The notes beneath the pieces are model-generated. The model was not told the DNA's origin and ran no database searches. It worked only from the letters and a program-made list of their open reading frames with translations. From an uncultured Caryophanales bacterium (GTDB taxonomy: Bacteria > Bacillota_I > Bacilli_A > RF39 > UBA660): a stretch of 50,042 bases of DNA. Position 1 is the first letter of the stretch; every line of letters starts with the position of its first letter. The DNA is taken from assembly GCA_948442255.1 (NCBI GenBank), contig CAOJRT010000001.1, positions 79,919 to 129,960 of the forward strand, given 5' to 3'. Of this stretch, positions 41,385 through 50,042 are shown one piece after another. The translations under genes were made by a program, and so were the position numbers.

Positions 41385-43283
41385 ATGTTAAGTGAACTAA
41401 AAGGTGGTGAAACTTATTCTTATAATAATACAAAATCAAGTTATAGTATTCAAAATGTTTCGTTAGAAGATTATACAAGTTCGGTCGAGTATAAAGCAAT
41501 CAAAGAATTACTTGTGGAAGATAGTCTTATTTATTGTACTGAATTTATAAGAAAATTACTAGACATCAAAAAGGAAAATGACACTACTTGTTTTACTTGT
41601 GGCGAAGGCAACAAAATAGTTTACAAGTTAGGTTATGGAAAAAGAACATTATTATATGTTAGATTATCGGTAGAAGATATACAAAGAAAAGACACAACAG
41701 TTAGTAAAAGTATTTTAAATCAGTTGTTATTGTTATTACAATATTGCAAAGACCACGAACTAGAGGTTGTTGGCATATTCTACGAGGAAGATATAAGCGG
41801 TGGCGATGAAAGTAGACCTGAATGGAACAAGTCCTTAACTTTTTGTGAAAAAGGACACACTGACACTTATATTTGTAAAACACAATCACGATTTGCAAGA
41901 GATGTTGAAATGATAGAACGATACTTGCATAAAAGATTTATTGAGTGGAATATTCGCTTTTTAAGTATTGTAGACCATAGCGACACATCACAAAAAGGAA
42001 ACAAACTACAAAGACAAATAACCGCTATTGTAGACGAAAATAAAATTGCTGAACAATCTATAAATACCAAAGCAACTTTACGAGGAAAAAATAAGGCAGG
42101 ACAATGGACGGGGTCATTTGCTTGTTATGGCTATATAGAAGACCCAAACGACATGTATCATTTAGTAGTAGACCCACCCGCAGCGAAGATTGTACAAGAA
42201 ATATATAAAATGTATGCTGAGGGTATTGGCTACTTTAAAATATGTAAATATCTTAATGAACATAATATACCAACACCAAGTAAATATAAGAAACTACAAG
42301 GCTCAAACTTTAAATGTGGTAAAGCACCAAACGGAACTGAATTTTGGAATATTGACACGGTGGCTAAAATTTTGAAAGACGAAACATACGACGGGTTATT
42401 GATACAAAATAGAACGGAAACAATTTCACATAATATAAAAAAATCTAGGAAACTTCCTAGAAGTGAGCAAACGATAGTTGCTTGTGCTCATGAAAGAATT
42501 GTTGACCCTATCATATCAAGAATAGTACGAGAAAAATTTGAGGCAAGAGCGAAAAAGTCAAGTGATAGTGAAGATACTATACATGCAAGACCAAGACCCG
42601 ATAAAAACGGCGAAGTGCATATATTTAGTCAAAAGGTATATTGTGCGAATTGTGGCAAAGTTTTTCAAAAGACAAATGCTAAAAGCGGTCCTAGGAAAAA
42701 CCCTACTAAAAAAGCATATTTACTATGTAGGACGAAAAAAAGAACTTGTGGAACGGGTTGTGATAATAACTCATCAATTCGTATTGAAGTTTTAGAACAA
42801 ATAGTGCTAGATGAGATAAACAAACAAATAGAAAAATACTATAATCAATCTAAATTTGAAAAAAGTTATTATGAGAAGAAAGTAAACACCAATTATGAAA
42901 AAGATATAAAAGCATTAGAAGAAGAAAAAAACACCATTGAAAGAAAAATAAAAGACAATACCAATCGTTTTGCTTTACTATATGAAGATAGGGCAAACGA
43001 AATTATAACAACACAAGAATTTATGTTGTTAAAAACAAAATATAATGATGAAATAGAAAGGTTTAACAATCGTGTTAGTGAGATTGATAATACAATAATC
43101 AATTTACGAAAGAAAAAAGACCAACAAATACACGAGCAAGATATATTCAAACAATATAGACATATTGAGAAACTAGATAGACTTGTTGTTGAAACCTTTA
43201 TATCAAAAATAATTGTTGGAAAAGTTGATAAAGAAACAAACGAAAGGGCTATAAATATTGTTTGGAATATTTGTAGTTCCTAG
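41385..43283 (+). CDS. Large serine recombinase of element 2
   Basis: 632 aa, the same plan as recombinase 1: a long N-terminal extension (about 85 residues), resolvase domain (LLYVRLSVED, Ser95 predicted nucleophile; KTQSRFARD), recombinase domain (GQWTGSFACYGYIEDPNDMYHLVVD, GIGYFKICKYLNEHNIPTP), zinc ribbon (VYCANCGKVFQK) and C-terminal coiled coil. The LysM insertion of recombinase 1 is absent: KLQGSNFKCGKAPNG leads straight to FWNIDTVAKIL. It most likely acts on J2 and J3. AGAAAGGA precedes ATG 41385. Confidence 0.93.
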   Translation: MLSELKGGETYSYNNTKSSYSIQNVSLEDYTSSVEYKAIKELLVEDSLIYCTEFIRKLLDIKKENDTTCFTCGEGNKIVYKLGYGKRTLLYVRLSVEDIQRKDTTVSKSILNQLLLLLQYCKDHELEVVGIFYEEDISGGDESRPEWNKSLTFCEKGHTDTYICKTQSRFARDVEMIERYLHKRFIEWNIRFLSIVDHSDTSQKGNKLQRQITAIVDENKIAEQSINTKATLRGKNKAGQWTGSFACYGYIEDPNDMYHLVVDPPAAKIVQEIYKMYAEGIGYFKICKYLNEHNIPTPSKYKKLQGSNFKCGKAPNGTEFWNIDTVAKILKDETYDGLLIQNRTETISHNIKKSRKLPRSEQTIVACAHERIVDPIISRIVREKFEARAKKSSDSEDTIHARPRPDKNGEVHIFSQKVYCANCGKVFQKTNAKSGPRKNPTKKAYLLCRTKKRTCGTGCDNNSSIRIEVLEQIVLDEINKQIEKYYNQSKFEKSYYEKKVNTNYEKDIKALEEEKNTIERKIKDNTNRFALLYEDRANEIITTQEFMLLKTKYNDEIERFNNRVSEIDNTIINLRKKKDQQIHEQDIFKQYRHIEKLDRLVVETFISKIIVGKVDKETNERAINIVWNICSS

Positions 43284-43309
43284 TTTGGTATAGCAGTATC
43301 GAGGGCATG
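43284..43309 (+). other. attR-like junction J3 (element 2 / amidase 3')
   Basis: TTTGGTATA 43284-43292, 13 bases, CATG 43306-43309, the same spacing as in J2. Right of CATG the amidase frame continues. Confidence 0.8.
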
Positions 43310-43833
43310 GTGGGAAAGATGGTGGGACTTCGACAGATGGAGTTTATGAAAAAGATATTAATTTAGCTATTGCTTTAAAATTAAGAGATGAACTTATAAA
43401 AAAGGGAGCTGTTGTTTTAATGACCCGTGATGGAGATTATGATTTAAGTTCTCCTAATGCTGATAGAAGAAAGAAAAGTGACTTTGATAATCGGATTGAT
43501 CTTATTAATAAGAGTGGTGCTGATTTATACTTAAGTATTCATATTAATTATTTGGAAGATAGTAGTGTTTATGGAGCGCAAACTTTTTATACAGAAGACA
43601 ATAAATTACTAGCACATGTCATACAGGAATCCTTTCAAAGCTATTTAAATAGCCCCTTAGAAGAAAAGAAAATTGTGGATACTATCTATATGTATAAACA
43701 ACTTAAAGTGCCTGGAGTTTTAATCGAATGTGGTTTTTTTAGTAATAAGAAAGAAAAGGACTTATTAATAAGTGAACAATATCAATTAAAACTCGTTAAT
43801 TCTATTGTTAATGCACTAATTAATTACTATTAG
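43306..43833 (+). pseudogene. 3' part of the split amidase (Amidase_3 catalytic domain)
   Basis: From CAT 43306 the frame reads H-G-G-K-D-G-G and on to the end of the Amidase_3 domain: zinc ligand Glu in YEKDINLAIALK, VVLMTRDGDYDLS, second His in LSIHIN, and the catalytic Glu in GVLIECGFFSN. 175 codons to TAG. It has lost its start, signal peptide and first 38 codons to the insertion; the internal ATG 43420 would yield only a domain fragment without the first His and Glu ligands. Joining at CATG with 24743-24862 restores the gene in frame. Confidence 0.88.
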
Positions 43834-43894
43834 ATTGATTGAATAATTTGTGTTTTTTTTCTGAATTTGCTATGGTTTAGTCGAGGTGAAGAAA

Positions 43895-44506
43895 ATGAGT
43901 CAAATAGTAGGAGAAACTGAAAATGAAAGAAAAGTTCTGGATTTGACAGAAGAAGATATAAAAAGAATAGGAATTATTTTAACAACAGAAATGAATGGTA
44001 AAAAGGTTTCTGAATATTCTAGAAGAATTCGTACTTTAGATAATGGAATATCAAAGGAGAAAGACCAATTATTACGTGTTACAGAAGAAGAAGGACATAC
44101 TAAAGTCTCTTTGCATACGAATCAAAGTAATGAAGCGAATAAAGGACATATTAAAATGCATCTTAAAGATGCAGAACGAATTATGGCATTTTTAACAATT
44201 CGATATGATGAAGAAGTTATTGCTGATGTAGTTGCTCCACGTATTTCATATGAAGTGGGAAATGGGGAAGATTGTATAGATTTGGACATAGATTTTTTTC
44301 CTGCTATTCCTCCTTTTATGGAAATTGATTTGGCCAATTTAAGAAAACATGGTCTTACGTTGGAACAATTACTTTCAGTATTGGGTTTAGAAGAACATAA
44401 TGTGGTGAAACTTGGAACAGAAGCTATTCATGCGTTATATGGTGTTGATTATTTTGAAGCTTATGCTCCTAAAAAAGAAAAAGAGGGTTGTAAAAAAACA
44501 TTATAA
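43895..44506 (+). CDS. CYTH-like domain protein
   Basis: 203 aa. The C-terminal half shows CYTH-type features: RISYEVGNGEDCIDLDIDFFPAIPPFMEIDL followed by LSVLGLEEHNVVKLG, similar to class IV adenylate cyclase/thiamine triphosphatase folds. The N-terminal part (TRTLDNGISKEKDQLLRVTEEEGHTKVSLHTNQ) gives further charged strands of such a tunnel fold. Substrate unknown. ATG 43895 follows GAGGTG. Confidence 0.6.
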   Translation: MSQIVGETENERKVLDLTEEDIKRIGIILTTEMNGKKVSEYSRRIRTLDNGISKEKDQLLRVTEEEGHTKVSLHTNQSNEANKGHIKMHLKDAERIMAFLTIRYDEEVIADVVAPRISYEVGNGEDCIDLDIDFFPAIPPFMEIDLANLRKHGLTLEQLLSVLGLEEHNVVKLGTEAIHALYGVDYFEAYAPKKEKEGCKKTL

Positions 44507-44535
44507 AAGGCGAAGGATTCTCTTCGTCTTTTTAA
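44505..44535. terminator. Terminator between convergent genes
   Basis: AGGCGAAG / CTTCGTCT stem with an A-rich left and T-rich right side, so it can serve both strands. Confidence 0.75.
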
Positions 44536-45506
44536 AACTCAAAATAACGCATAGGCGTGTAATCTTTGATTGGAAGCCCATTAGAATATGATAGATCCTC
44601 TATTATGTCGTAAAGACATTCTATATCTTCTTGGTTATATAGAACATTATATACTTGTTGGATGAGAAAGGTGGCATTTTTAATGCATTTTTGAAATAAA
44701 TCATCAAATGATTCTTTTGATGTTCTATCCTTTTTAGTTGGGTAGTTCCATTCCTTGTGCTCTAGATTTAAATAAGAGATATCAGGATTTAGTATGTGTG
44801 TACTATATGAAGATAAACTACCAAATTTATTTTTTGTTAGCTTATCTATTAGTTTATAGATAGCTCTTTTTAAGCCAAAGCGGTCATTTATAAAGATGGA
44901 ATACAAGATACGAGCATCCTTAATTCCTTTTTCAAAATTTCTTGCCATATTTTCTTTTTTGTATGTTTTGTGAAAAGTGAAATTAATCGTCTCTTTTAGT
45001 TCATTATTAAATTTTGGCTTTCCTATGATATCTTTTGTGATGTTGCATAAGTTGTATTCTTTATTTGTATACTTCTTATAATAGAGTGCATCTATTTCTT
45101 TTTCCATCTTTGTATGTAATCCTCTATATTTATAAGTGTTTCTATCATCACGATTACAAGCTCCTGTTTTATAGAAAATATAAGGGTGACAAGTAGTATC
45201 TAATACATAATGCAATATAGATCCATATAAATAAGCTACACATTGTTGATTATTTTTCAATTGTTTTTCTTTGATATATTGAATTATATTGATAAAATAA
45301 GCTTGTGTGTCATGTTTATGAGCATAACTTCCTAAGGCTCTTATCTCTTTTCCTTTTAAATGAAAGATATTATAAAATAAAAGGTCATGGCTTTGAGCGA
45401 AGATTTCATAAATATTGTTTTCTTCTTGGAAAGTATTTCTTATTTTTTTAGGCAATTTCTTTTCTACTTCTTTCGCAAAAAGATAATGTGTTGTGAGAGA
45501 TGGCAT
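44532..45506 (-). CDS. Zinc-dependent phospholipase C-like protein
   Basis: 324 aa. N-terminal MPSLTTHYLFAKEV and later FAQSHDLLFYNIFH, GSYAHKHDTQAYF, YLYGSILHYVLDTTCHPYIFYKTG carry the His and Asp residues typical of the zinc-dependent phospholipase C/S1-P1 fold found in Bacillota proteins. No signal peptide is seen, so it may act in the cytoplasm. Its true substrate is unknown. It is divergent from the Abi gene. Confidence 0.75.
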   Translation of the reverse strand: MPSLTTHYLFAKEVEKKLPKKIRNTFQEENNIYEIFAQSHDLLFYNIFHLKGKEIRALGSYAHKHDTQAYFINIIQYIKEKQLKNNQQCVAYLYGSILHYVLDTTCHPYIFYKTGACNRDDRNTYKYRGLHTKMEKEIDALYYKKYTNKEYNLCNITKDIIGKPKFNNELKETINFTFHKTYKKENMARNFEKGIKDARILYSIFINDRFGLKRAIYKLIDKLTKNKFGSLSSYSTHILNPDISYLNLEHKEWNYPTKKDRTSKESFDDLFQKCIKNATFLIQQVYNVLYNQEDIECLYDIIEDLSYSNGLPIKDYTPMRYFEF

Positions 45507-45583
45507 TATTTCACCTACTTTTCACATAATTATAACATAAAGCTCATATAAAAAATATAATATTTAAATAGCTTTTTAGATGT

Positions 45584-45589
45584 GGTATA
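45584..45589 (+). promoter_or_regulatory. -10 box before the Abi-family gene
   Basis: TATAAT inside GTGGTATAATGC. It lies within the longer open frame and supports the later start at GTG 45613. Confidence 0.55.
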
Positions 45590-45612
45590 ATGCAAATAAT
45601 AGGGTGATACGT

Positions 45613-46542
45613 GTGATAAAGACATTTAAAACAATAGAAGAACAAATTGCCATTTTAAAAAGCAAAGGACTACAAATTGAAGATATTTCTTATACAAGTG
45701 ATATTCTATTAAGAGAAAATTACTTCTTTATAAGTGGGTATAGGCATTTATTCTTAAAATCATCAAAAGACAGAATGTTTATTCCTGGTACAGAATTTAA
45801 GGAGTTGTATGCGATGTTTAATTTTGATCGGCAGATACGAAATATATTTTTTAAGAATATTTTAATTGTCGAAAATAATGCAAAGAGTATCTTTTCTTAT
45901 CAGATGTCTAGAAAATATGGTATTAAAGAAAAAAACTATTTAAACCCTTCTAATTTTGATCGGTCTAGTGATAAAGTAAAACAAGTTAATGATTTACTTA
46001 AAAAGATTAAAAGACAGATAAGAATTAATGGAGGGCAACATTCTGCTACGATGCATTATTTAAGTAATTATGGATATGTTCCTTTTTGGGTAGTCGTGAA
46101 GGTTTTATCCTTTGGACTTATTTCAGAACTTTATACGGTAATGAAACCAGAAGACCAGAAAGAAATTGCTGAGAATTATGGAATAGTGGTTTCTTCTTTA
46201 ATTGATTATTTTCCTATATTAGCTAACTTTAGAAATTTGTGTGCTCATGAAGACATAATGTATGATCATAAAACACAAAAAGTGATTGATGATACAAAAT
46301 ATCATGCTTATTTGAATATTCCTAAAATGGACGGGGAATATATATATGGGAAAGATGATTTATTTGGGCTAGTTATTATATTAAAACAATTATTAAGAGA
46401 GGAAGACTTTATTATGCTTATTAATGAACTCTCTTATGAGATAGATATGTTAGAGGGGAAGTTACATTCGATAGAAATTGATAAAGTTTTGGATAGAATG
46501 GGATTCCCATTAAATTATAGAGAGATTGCGAGGTTAGATTAA
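45613..46542 (+). CDS. Abi_2 (AbiD/AbiF-like) abortive infection protein
   Basis: 309 aa. The family pattern is clear: FKTIEEQIAILKSKGLQIED, ILLRENYFFISGYRHLF, FNFDRQIRNIFFKNILIVENNAKSIFSYQMS, YGYVPFWVVVKVLSFGLISELYTVM, and the RNxxxH-like motif FRNLCAHEDIMYD, a HEPN-type RNase signature (R, N and H at the active site). Such proteins block phage growth. GTG 45613 was chosen because AGGGTGAT lies just upstream and a -10 box overlaps the earlier ATG 45580. It is 2 bases from the HtrA gene. Confidence 0.87.
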   Translation: MIKTFKTIEEQIAILKSKGLQIEDISYTSDILLRENYFFISGYRHLFLKSSKDRMFIPGTEFKELYAMFNFDRQIRNIFFKNILIVENNAKSIFSYQMSRKYGIKEKNYLNPSNFDRSSDKVKQVNDLLKKIKRQIRINGGQHSATMHYLSNYGYVPFWVVVKVLSFGLISELYTVMKPEDQKEIAENYGIVVSSLIDYFPILANFRNLCAHEDIMYDHKTQKVIDDTKYHAYLNIPKMDGEYIYGKDDLFGLVIILKQLLREEDFIMLINELSYEIDMLEGKLHSIEIDKVLDRMGFPLNYREIARLD

Positions 46543-46543
46543 A

Positions 46544-47668
46544 ATGGAACAAAAACAAAATAAAGGGAAGAAAATAGTTGTACTGGTAATTGCTTTTTTT
46601 ATGACGATTGTTGTATCAGGAGTGGTAGGAGCGACTTCTATCTTAGTTGTATTTCACTATAATCCTGATTTGGTTCGAAATACTGTTACAAATATTACCA
46701 AGACAGAGAAAGAAGTTACTGTTAATGAAAATGGAATTGCAGATGCAGTTGCAAAGGTTTATGACTCAGTTGTTATTGTAAAAAATTATCAGAAAAATCA
46801 GTTGTATGCAACAGGAACGGGGTTCTTTTATAAAAAAGAAAATAATACCTATTATTTATTAACGAACTACCATGTTATTCAAAATGGGGAAAAGATAAGT
46901 GTTGTATTAACTAGCGGGGAAGAAGAAGAGGTTACTGTTGAAGGTGGAGATAAATATAGTGATATTGCAGTATTATCTTTCCAAACAGAAAAAGATATTG
47001 CTGTTGCAGAGCTAGGAGATAATACATCTACTCGTGTAGGCGATACAGTTTTTGCTATTGGAGCTCCACTTGATAGTTCTGTTTATTCTTGGAGTGTAAC
47101 TAGAGGAATTTTATCTGGGAAAGATAGAGAAGTAAAGGTTAGTACAACGAATAGTAATAGTAGTGATTGGATTATGCGTGTTATACAAACAGATACAGCG
47201 ATTAATAGTGGGAATTCAGGAGGACCATTGTGTAATAGTAATGGACAAGTAATTGGTATAACAAACATGAAACTTGCTTCTACTGGAATTGAGGGGATGG
47301 GATTTGCTATTCCGATTGAAGAAGCTTCTAGTCTTGCCGATACTATAATTCGAGGAGAAGATATTTCTAGACCTTATTTAGGCATTTCCATGCTAGATGC
47401 AAGAGATTCTTATTATGCGAATTATTATCATTATGAAGCTGGGACAGCAGGAGTACTAATTCCTGAGGTAGTAGAAGGTTCTCCTGCTGCTAAAGCGGGA
47501 TTAAGACCTGGTGATATTATTGTTGGAATAGGGGATACTGAGATAGAAGATGTTGCTTCTCTGCGTTATGAGCTTTATAAACATAAAGCAGGAGAAACTG
47601 TAGTCATAAAATACTTAAGGGAATCTAAGACGCAAACAACGAAAGTAACTTTGCAGTCAAATAATTAA
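46544..47668 (+). CDS. htrA: HtrA/DegP-type serine protease with PDZ domain
   Basis: 374 aa. A membrane segment (residues 10-36) anchors an extracytoplasmic trypsin-like domain with His110 (TNYHVI), Asp140 (YSDIAVL) and Ser225 (GNSGGPL). One PDZ domain follows (about 275-370, RPYLGISMLDARDSYYANYY..., VVEGSPAAKAGLRPGDIIVGIGD). It degrades or refolds damaged exported proteins. It is only 1 base after the Abi gene stop and may be cotranscribed with it. Confidence 0.93.
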   Translation: MEQKQNKGKKIVVLVIAFFMTIVVSGVVGATSILVVFHYNPDLVRNTVTNITKTEKEVTVNENGIADAVAKVYDSVVIVKNYQKNQLYATGTGFFYKKENNTYYLLTNYHVIQNGEKISVVLTSGEEEEVTVEGGDKYSDIAVLSFQTEKDIAVAELGDNTSTRVGDTVFAIGAPLDSSVYSWSVTRGILSGKDREVKVSTTNSNSSDWIMRVIQTDTAINSGNSGGPLCNSNGQVIGITNMKLASTGIEGMGFAIPIEEASSLADTIIRGEDISRPYLGISMLDARDSYYANYYHYEAGTAGVLIPEVVEGSPAAKAGLRPGDIIVGIGDTEIEDVASLRYELYKHKAGETVVIKYLRESKTQTTKVTLQSNN

Positions 47669-47679
47669 ATTACATAAGA

Positions 47680-47722
47680 ACGAAGATAGTAGACTTAAAA
47701 AAGTTGTCTACTTCTTTTGTTG
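47680..47722 (+). terminator. Terminator after htrA
   Basis: AGTAGAC / GTCTACT inner stem, with further GAAG/CTTC pairing, followed by TTTT. Confidence 0.7.
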
Positions 47723-47757
47723 TGTTATAATAAGCACGGAGTAAGGAGTGAATTTTC

Positions 47758-49068
47758 ATGAAGGTTGGTTTTGTTTCTTTAGGATGTTCTAAGAATTTAG
47801 TTGTTACAGAAGAGATGATTGGTTTGTTTCAAAAGCATCATTTTTCTATTGTGGAAAATCCAGAAGAAGCAGAAATTTTACTTGTTAACACTTGTGGCTT
47901 TATTGAGCCAGCTAAGAACGAAGGAATACAAACTATTTTAGAAATGGCTGATTATAAAGAGAAAAATTGTAAATATTTAGTTGTTACTGGTTGTTTAGTA
48001 GAGCGTTATGAAAAGGAATTGGCTGCTGCATTACCAGAAGTTGATTTGTTTGTATCCATCCATGATTATGCACAATTTTGGGAAAGGATAGAAAACTTAG
48101 TTAGTGGAGAGGGAAAAACTGATACGTTTGATTATCATTTCCGTGCTATTACAACAGGTGAAAATATGGCATATCTAAAGATAGCTGAGGGATGTAGTAA
48201 TTATTGTACTTATTGTGCTATTCCTTCTATTCAAGGAAAATATGTTTCTCGTAAGTATGAAGATATTCTTGAGGAAGCAACTCTTTTAGCGCAGAAAGGA
48301 ATTAAAGAGTTAGTTGTCATTGCGCAAGATACAACTAAATATGGACTTGATTTATATGGAAGATTGCGTTTGCCTGAACTACTAGAGGATTTATGTAAGA
48401 TAGAAGGTTTTTTATGGATACGATTTTTATATTCTTATCCAGAATCGATTATGGATGAATTAATTGATGTAGTAAAAAAGAATGAAAAGATCGTGTCTTA
48501 TTTTGATTTACCAATTCAACATATTAGTGATTCTGTTTTAAAAAGAATGAATCGAAAGAGTGATGGAAAGTCGATAAGAAATTTGGTAACTAAGTTAAGA
48601 AAAGAAATTCCAGGAGTCATTTTAAGAACTACTTTGATAGTAGGGTTTCCTGGGGAAACAGAGGAGAACTTTTTAGAATTGTGTCAGTTTGTTAAGGAAT
48701 ATAAGTTTGATCGATTAGGAGCTTTTGCTTATAGTCAGGAAGATGGAACAGCAGCTGCAAAATTTAAAGGGCAAATTTCGAAAAGAGAAAAAGAAAAAAG
48801 AAGAAAAAAGATTATGCTTTTACAACAAGAAGTGTCAAAAAATTTATTACAAGATAAGATAGGAAAAGAGTATCTTTGTTATATAGAAAACATGACAGAG
48901 AATGGAGTCTATTTAATTGGGAGAACTTATATGGATGTTCCTTCTGAGGATGGGGTTGTTTATATTAAAAATGAGGGAGTATTTTTGATAAATTCTTTTG
49001 TAAAGGTACGCATAACCTCCTCCTCTATGTATGATTTATATGCTGAAGTTGTTTCATGTAATTTATAA
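47758..49068 (+). CDS. rimO: Ribosomal protein S12 methylthiotransferase RimO
   Basis: 436 aa, the usual length. N-terminal MTTase domain with Cys10 (SLGCSKNLV), Cys46 and Cys79 for one iron-sulfur cluster; radical SAM motif CSNYCTYC (146-153) for the other; C-terminal TRAM-like domain. The SLGCxKNxVxxE start separates RimO from MiaB, although a related MiaB-like enzyme cannot be fully excluded. It adds a methylthio group to Asp of S12. A TATAAT at 47726-47731 gives it its own promoter. Confidence 0.92.
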   Translation: MKVGFVSLGCSKNLVVTEEMIGLFQKHHFSIVENPEEAEILLVNTCGFIEPAKNEGIQTILEMADYKEKNCKYLVVTGCLVERYEKELAAALPEVDLFVSIHDYAQFWERIENLVSGEGKTDTFDYHFRAITTGENMAYLKIAEGCSNYCTYCAIPSIQGKYVSRKYEDILEEATLLAQKGIKELVVIAQDTTKYGLDLYGRLRLPELLEDLCKIEGFLWIRFLYSYPESIMDELIDVVKKNEKIVSYFDLPIQHISDSVLKRMNRKSDGKSIRNLVTKLRKEIPGVILRTTLIVGFPGETEENFLELCQFVKEYKFDRLGAFAYSQEDGTAAAKFKGQISKREKEKRRKKIMLLQQEVSKNLLQDKIGKEYLCYIENMTENGVYLIGRTYMDVPSEDGVVYIKNEGVFLINSFVKVRITSSSMYDLYAEVVSCNL

Positions 49069-49189
49069 GAAGACGTATTGGTAATAAAACTTTGATTTAC
49101 AATAAATGGTGTGAAAAAAATTAGTAATTTGATTAATTTTTTAGAAAGAGCTATTTAAAAATAGTAAGTTTGATAGAGAGAGGTTATAA

Positions 49190-49854
49190 ATGATTAAATA
49201 TTATTATGAACAAAAGGATAAAAAAGAATTACAAACAAAGATTATAGATGTATTTGAAGAAAATGGAAAGTGTTTTATTTGATTAGAAGATAGAATCTTT
49301 TATCCACAAGGTGGAGGTCAAAAGGGAGACCATGGTTGCTTGATAATTGAAAAGAAAAATATAATATTATTAATTCTATTAAAGATGAAGAATATAATAG
49401 TCTTTTAATAATGGAATAAGAAATTGATAGGAAATACATTGGGGCAGATGTAGAATGTCGTTTGGATTGGGATTATAGGTATAGACAAATGAAATTACAT
49501 ACGTCGCTACATCTTTATCATGTACTAATTGAAGAAACCAGTGGCGCTAAATTGAATGATCCATTATTATCAACAATAGAGGATGGTTATGCAGTAAATA
49601 AATATGATGAAAAGGCTTTTGATATAAATATATTAGAAGAAGTAACAAATAGGTTTAAAGAACTTATTAAAACTGATACTAAAGTAACAACATATCCTGA
49701 TGAAGAAAGAGAGAATTATCGTTATTGGGAATCTATGAATTATGTTATTCCGTGTGGTGGTATTCATGTTGATAATCTAAATGAAATAGATGATGCTGAT
49801 ATAGAAATAACTCACAAGAAAAAAGCAATTTCTGTCAAAATTATTTTAAAATAG
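49190..49854 (+). pseudogene. Decayed alanyl-tRNA editing protein (AlaX-like)
   Basis: From ATG 49190 the frame runs into TGA (49279-49281) just before the family motif FYPQGGGQKGDHG. A frameshift near 49370 and a TAA near 49418 follow. The remainder (from about 49424, ATG 49462) keeps the HxxxH-type site (QMKLHTSLHLYH) and CGGIHVDN. These are the motifs of the deacylase that clears mischarged Ser- or Gly-tRNA(Ala). With one frameshift and two stops the gene is surely inactive. Confidence 0.82.
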
Positions 49855-50042
49855 AATTACAAATTATAATTAATGTAAGAAATCTTTTGTTTAAACGCTC
49901 TCTTTTTTAGATAAAAAGCCATTGTGTCCTTATTCTTGGAATTGCTGAAAGTAACTTACTAGGTGGTTTAAATTTTTAATAGAATTGTAGGGCAACCGCA
50001 TAAAAATAATAAAAATTAATATTCAGAAGAAATAACATTGAA
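49855..50042. other. Window end, no feature seen
   Basis: 188 AT-rich bases with no open frame, terminator or repeat that I can support. Confidence 0.4.

Larger units (their letters stand above)
33655..43309 (+). mobile_element. Element 2: 9.65-kb integrative element with CRESS-like Rep, FtsK-like ATPase and serine recombinase
   Basis: Bounded by J2 and J3. It carries a surface protein with sortase, regulators, a rolling-circle origin and Rep, an FtsK/TcpA-like ATPase, and at its right end a large serine recombinase whose stop is about 22 bases before the CATG of J3. No separate relaxase is seen. The Rep plus ATPase pair could replicate the excised circle and perhaps support its transfer, as in small integrative elements of Bacillota. 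Two promoters share a duplicated 70-bp sequence. Confidence 0.8.

Noticed and set aside
43420..43833. Complete short amidase gene starting at ATG 43420
   Set aside because: The frame continues upstream to CAT 43306 and the metal-site His and Glu would be lost; it is the 3' part of the split gene.
49279..49281. TGA read as tryptophan (Mycoplasma code)
   Set aside because: TGA ends many intact genes here (for example at 5929, 6665, 7016 and 27874) and Trp is encoded by TGG. The AlaX-like gene also has a frameshift and a TAA, so it is a pseudogene.

Overview
The window is AT-rich DNA from a low-GC member of the Bacillota, probably a gut Bacilli lineage. The cell-wall genes, sortase, serine-recombinase elements and strong AGGAGG ribosome binding sites fit this. 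TGA is used as a stop (for example after the head-tail connector and gp10-like genes) and Trp is TGG, so this is not the Mycoplasma code. No rRNA or tRNA gene was seen.

Region A, 1-20.24 kb, is the structural and lysis part of a siphovirus-type prophage whose left end lies outside the window. It reads in one direction: terminase, portal, protease, HK97-fold capsid, connector genes, tail tube, tail chaperone with a -1 frameshift site, tape measure, Dit, Tal, receptor-binding proteins, then holins and endolysin. Between the last tail fibre and the holins sits a complete diversity-generating retroelement (DGR). It has a C-type-lectin-like target gene ending in a variable repeat (VR), a 14-bp hairpin, avd, the template repeat (TR) and a reverse transcriptase. 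TR and VR differ at 11 of 91 positions, and 10 of these are adenines in TR.

Region B, 20.4-24.86 kb, is chromosomal: zinc-ribbon proteins, membrane proteins, a nonsense-interrupted ASCH-domain gene, then the first 39 codons of a secreted N-acetylmuramoyl-L-alanine amidase.

Region C, 24.86-43.31 kb, holds two different elements in tandem, each ending in a large serine recombinase gene. Together they split the amidase gene. The three junctions share CATG and equally spaced TTTGGTATA and AGTTATACC arms. Excision at CATG would restore the amidase in frame, within the codon for a predicted zinc-binding His. Element 1 (8.8 kb) carries a membrane-anchored HTH regulator, secreted proteins, a phosphoesterase, a sigma-like protein, a MazF/PemK-type toxin and a recombinase with an internal LysM domain. 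Element 2 (9.65 kb) carries a sortase-anchored surface protein with a class B sortase, regulators, an FtsK/TcpA-like ATPase and a Rep resembling those of eukaryotic CRESS-DNA viruses. Just upstream of rep is a perfect 10-bp stem whose loop, on the minus strand, contains the circovirus nonanucleotide TAGTATTAC, flanked by iterons.

Region D, 43.31-50 kb, is chromosomal again: the amidase 3' part, a CYTH-like protein, a zinc-dependent phospholipase C-like protein, an Abi-family protein, an HtrA-type protease, rimO and a decayed alanyl-tRNA editing gene.

The strongest leads are the CRESS-like replicon in element 2, the tandem elements in the amidase gene and the DGR. Several conserved regulatory repeats and one structured leader are also unexplained.
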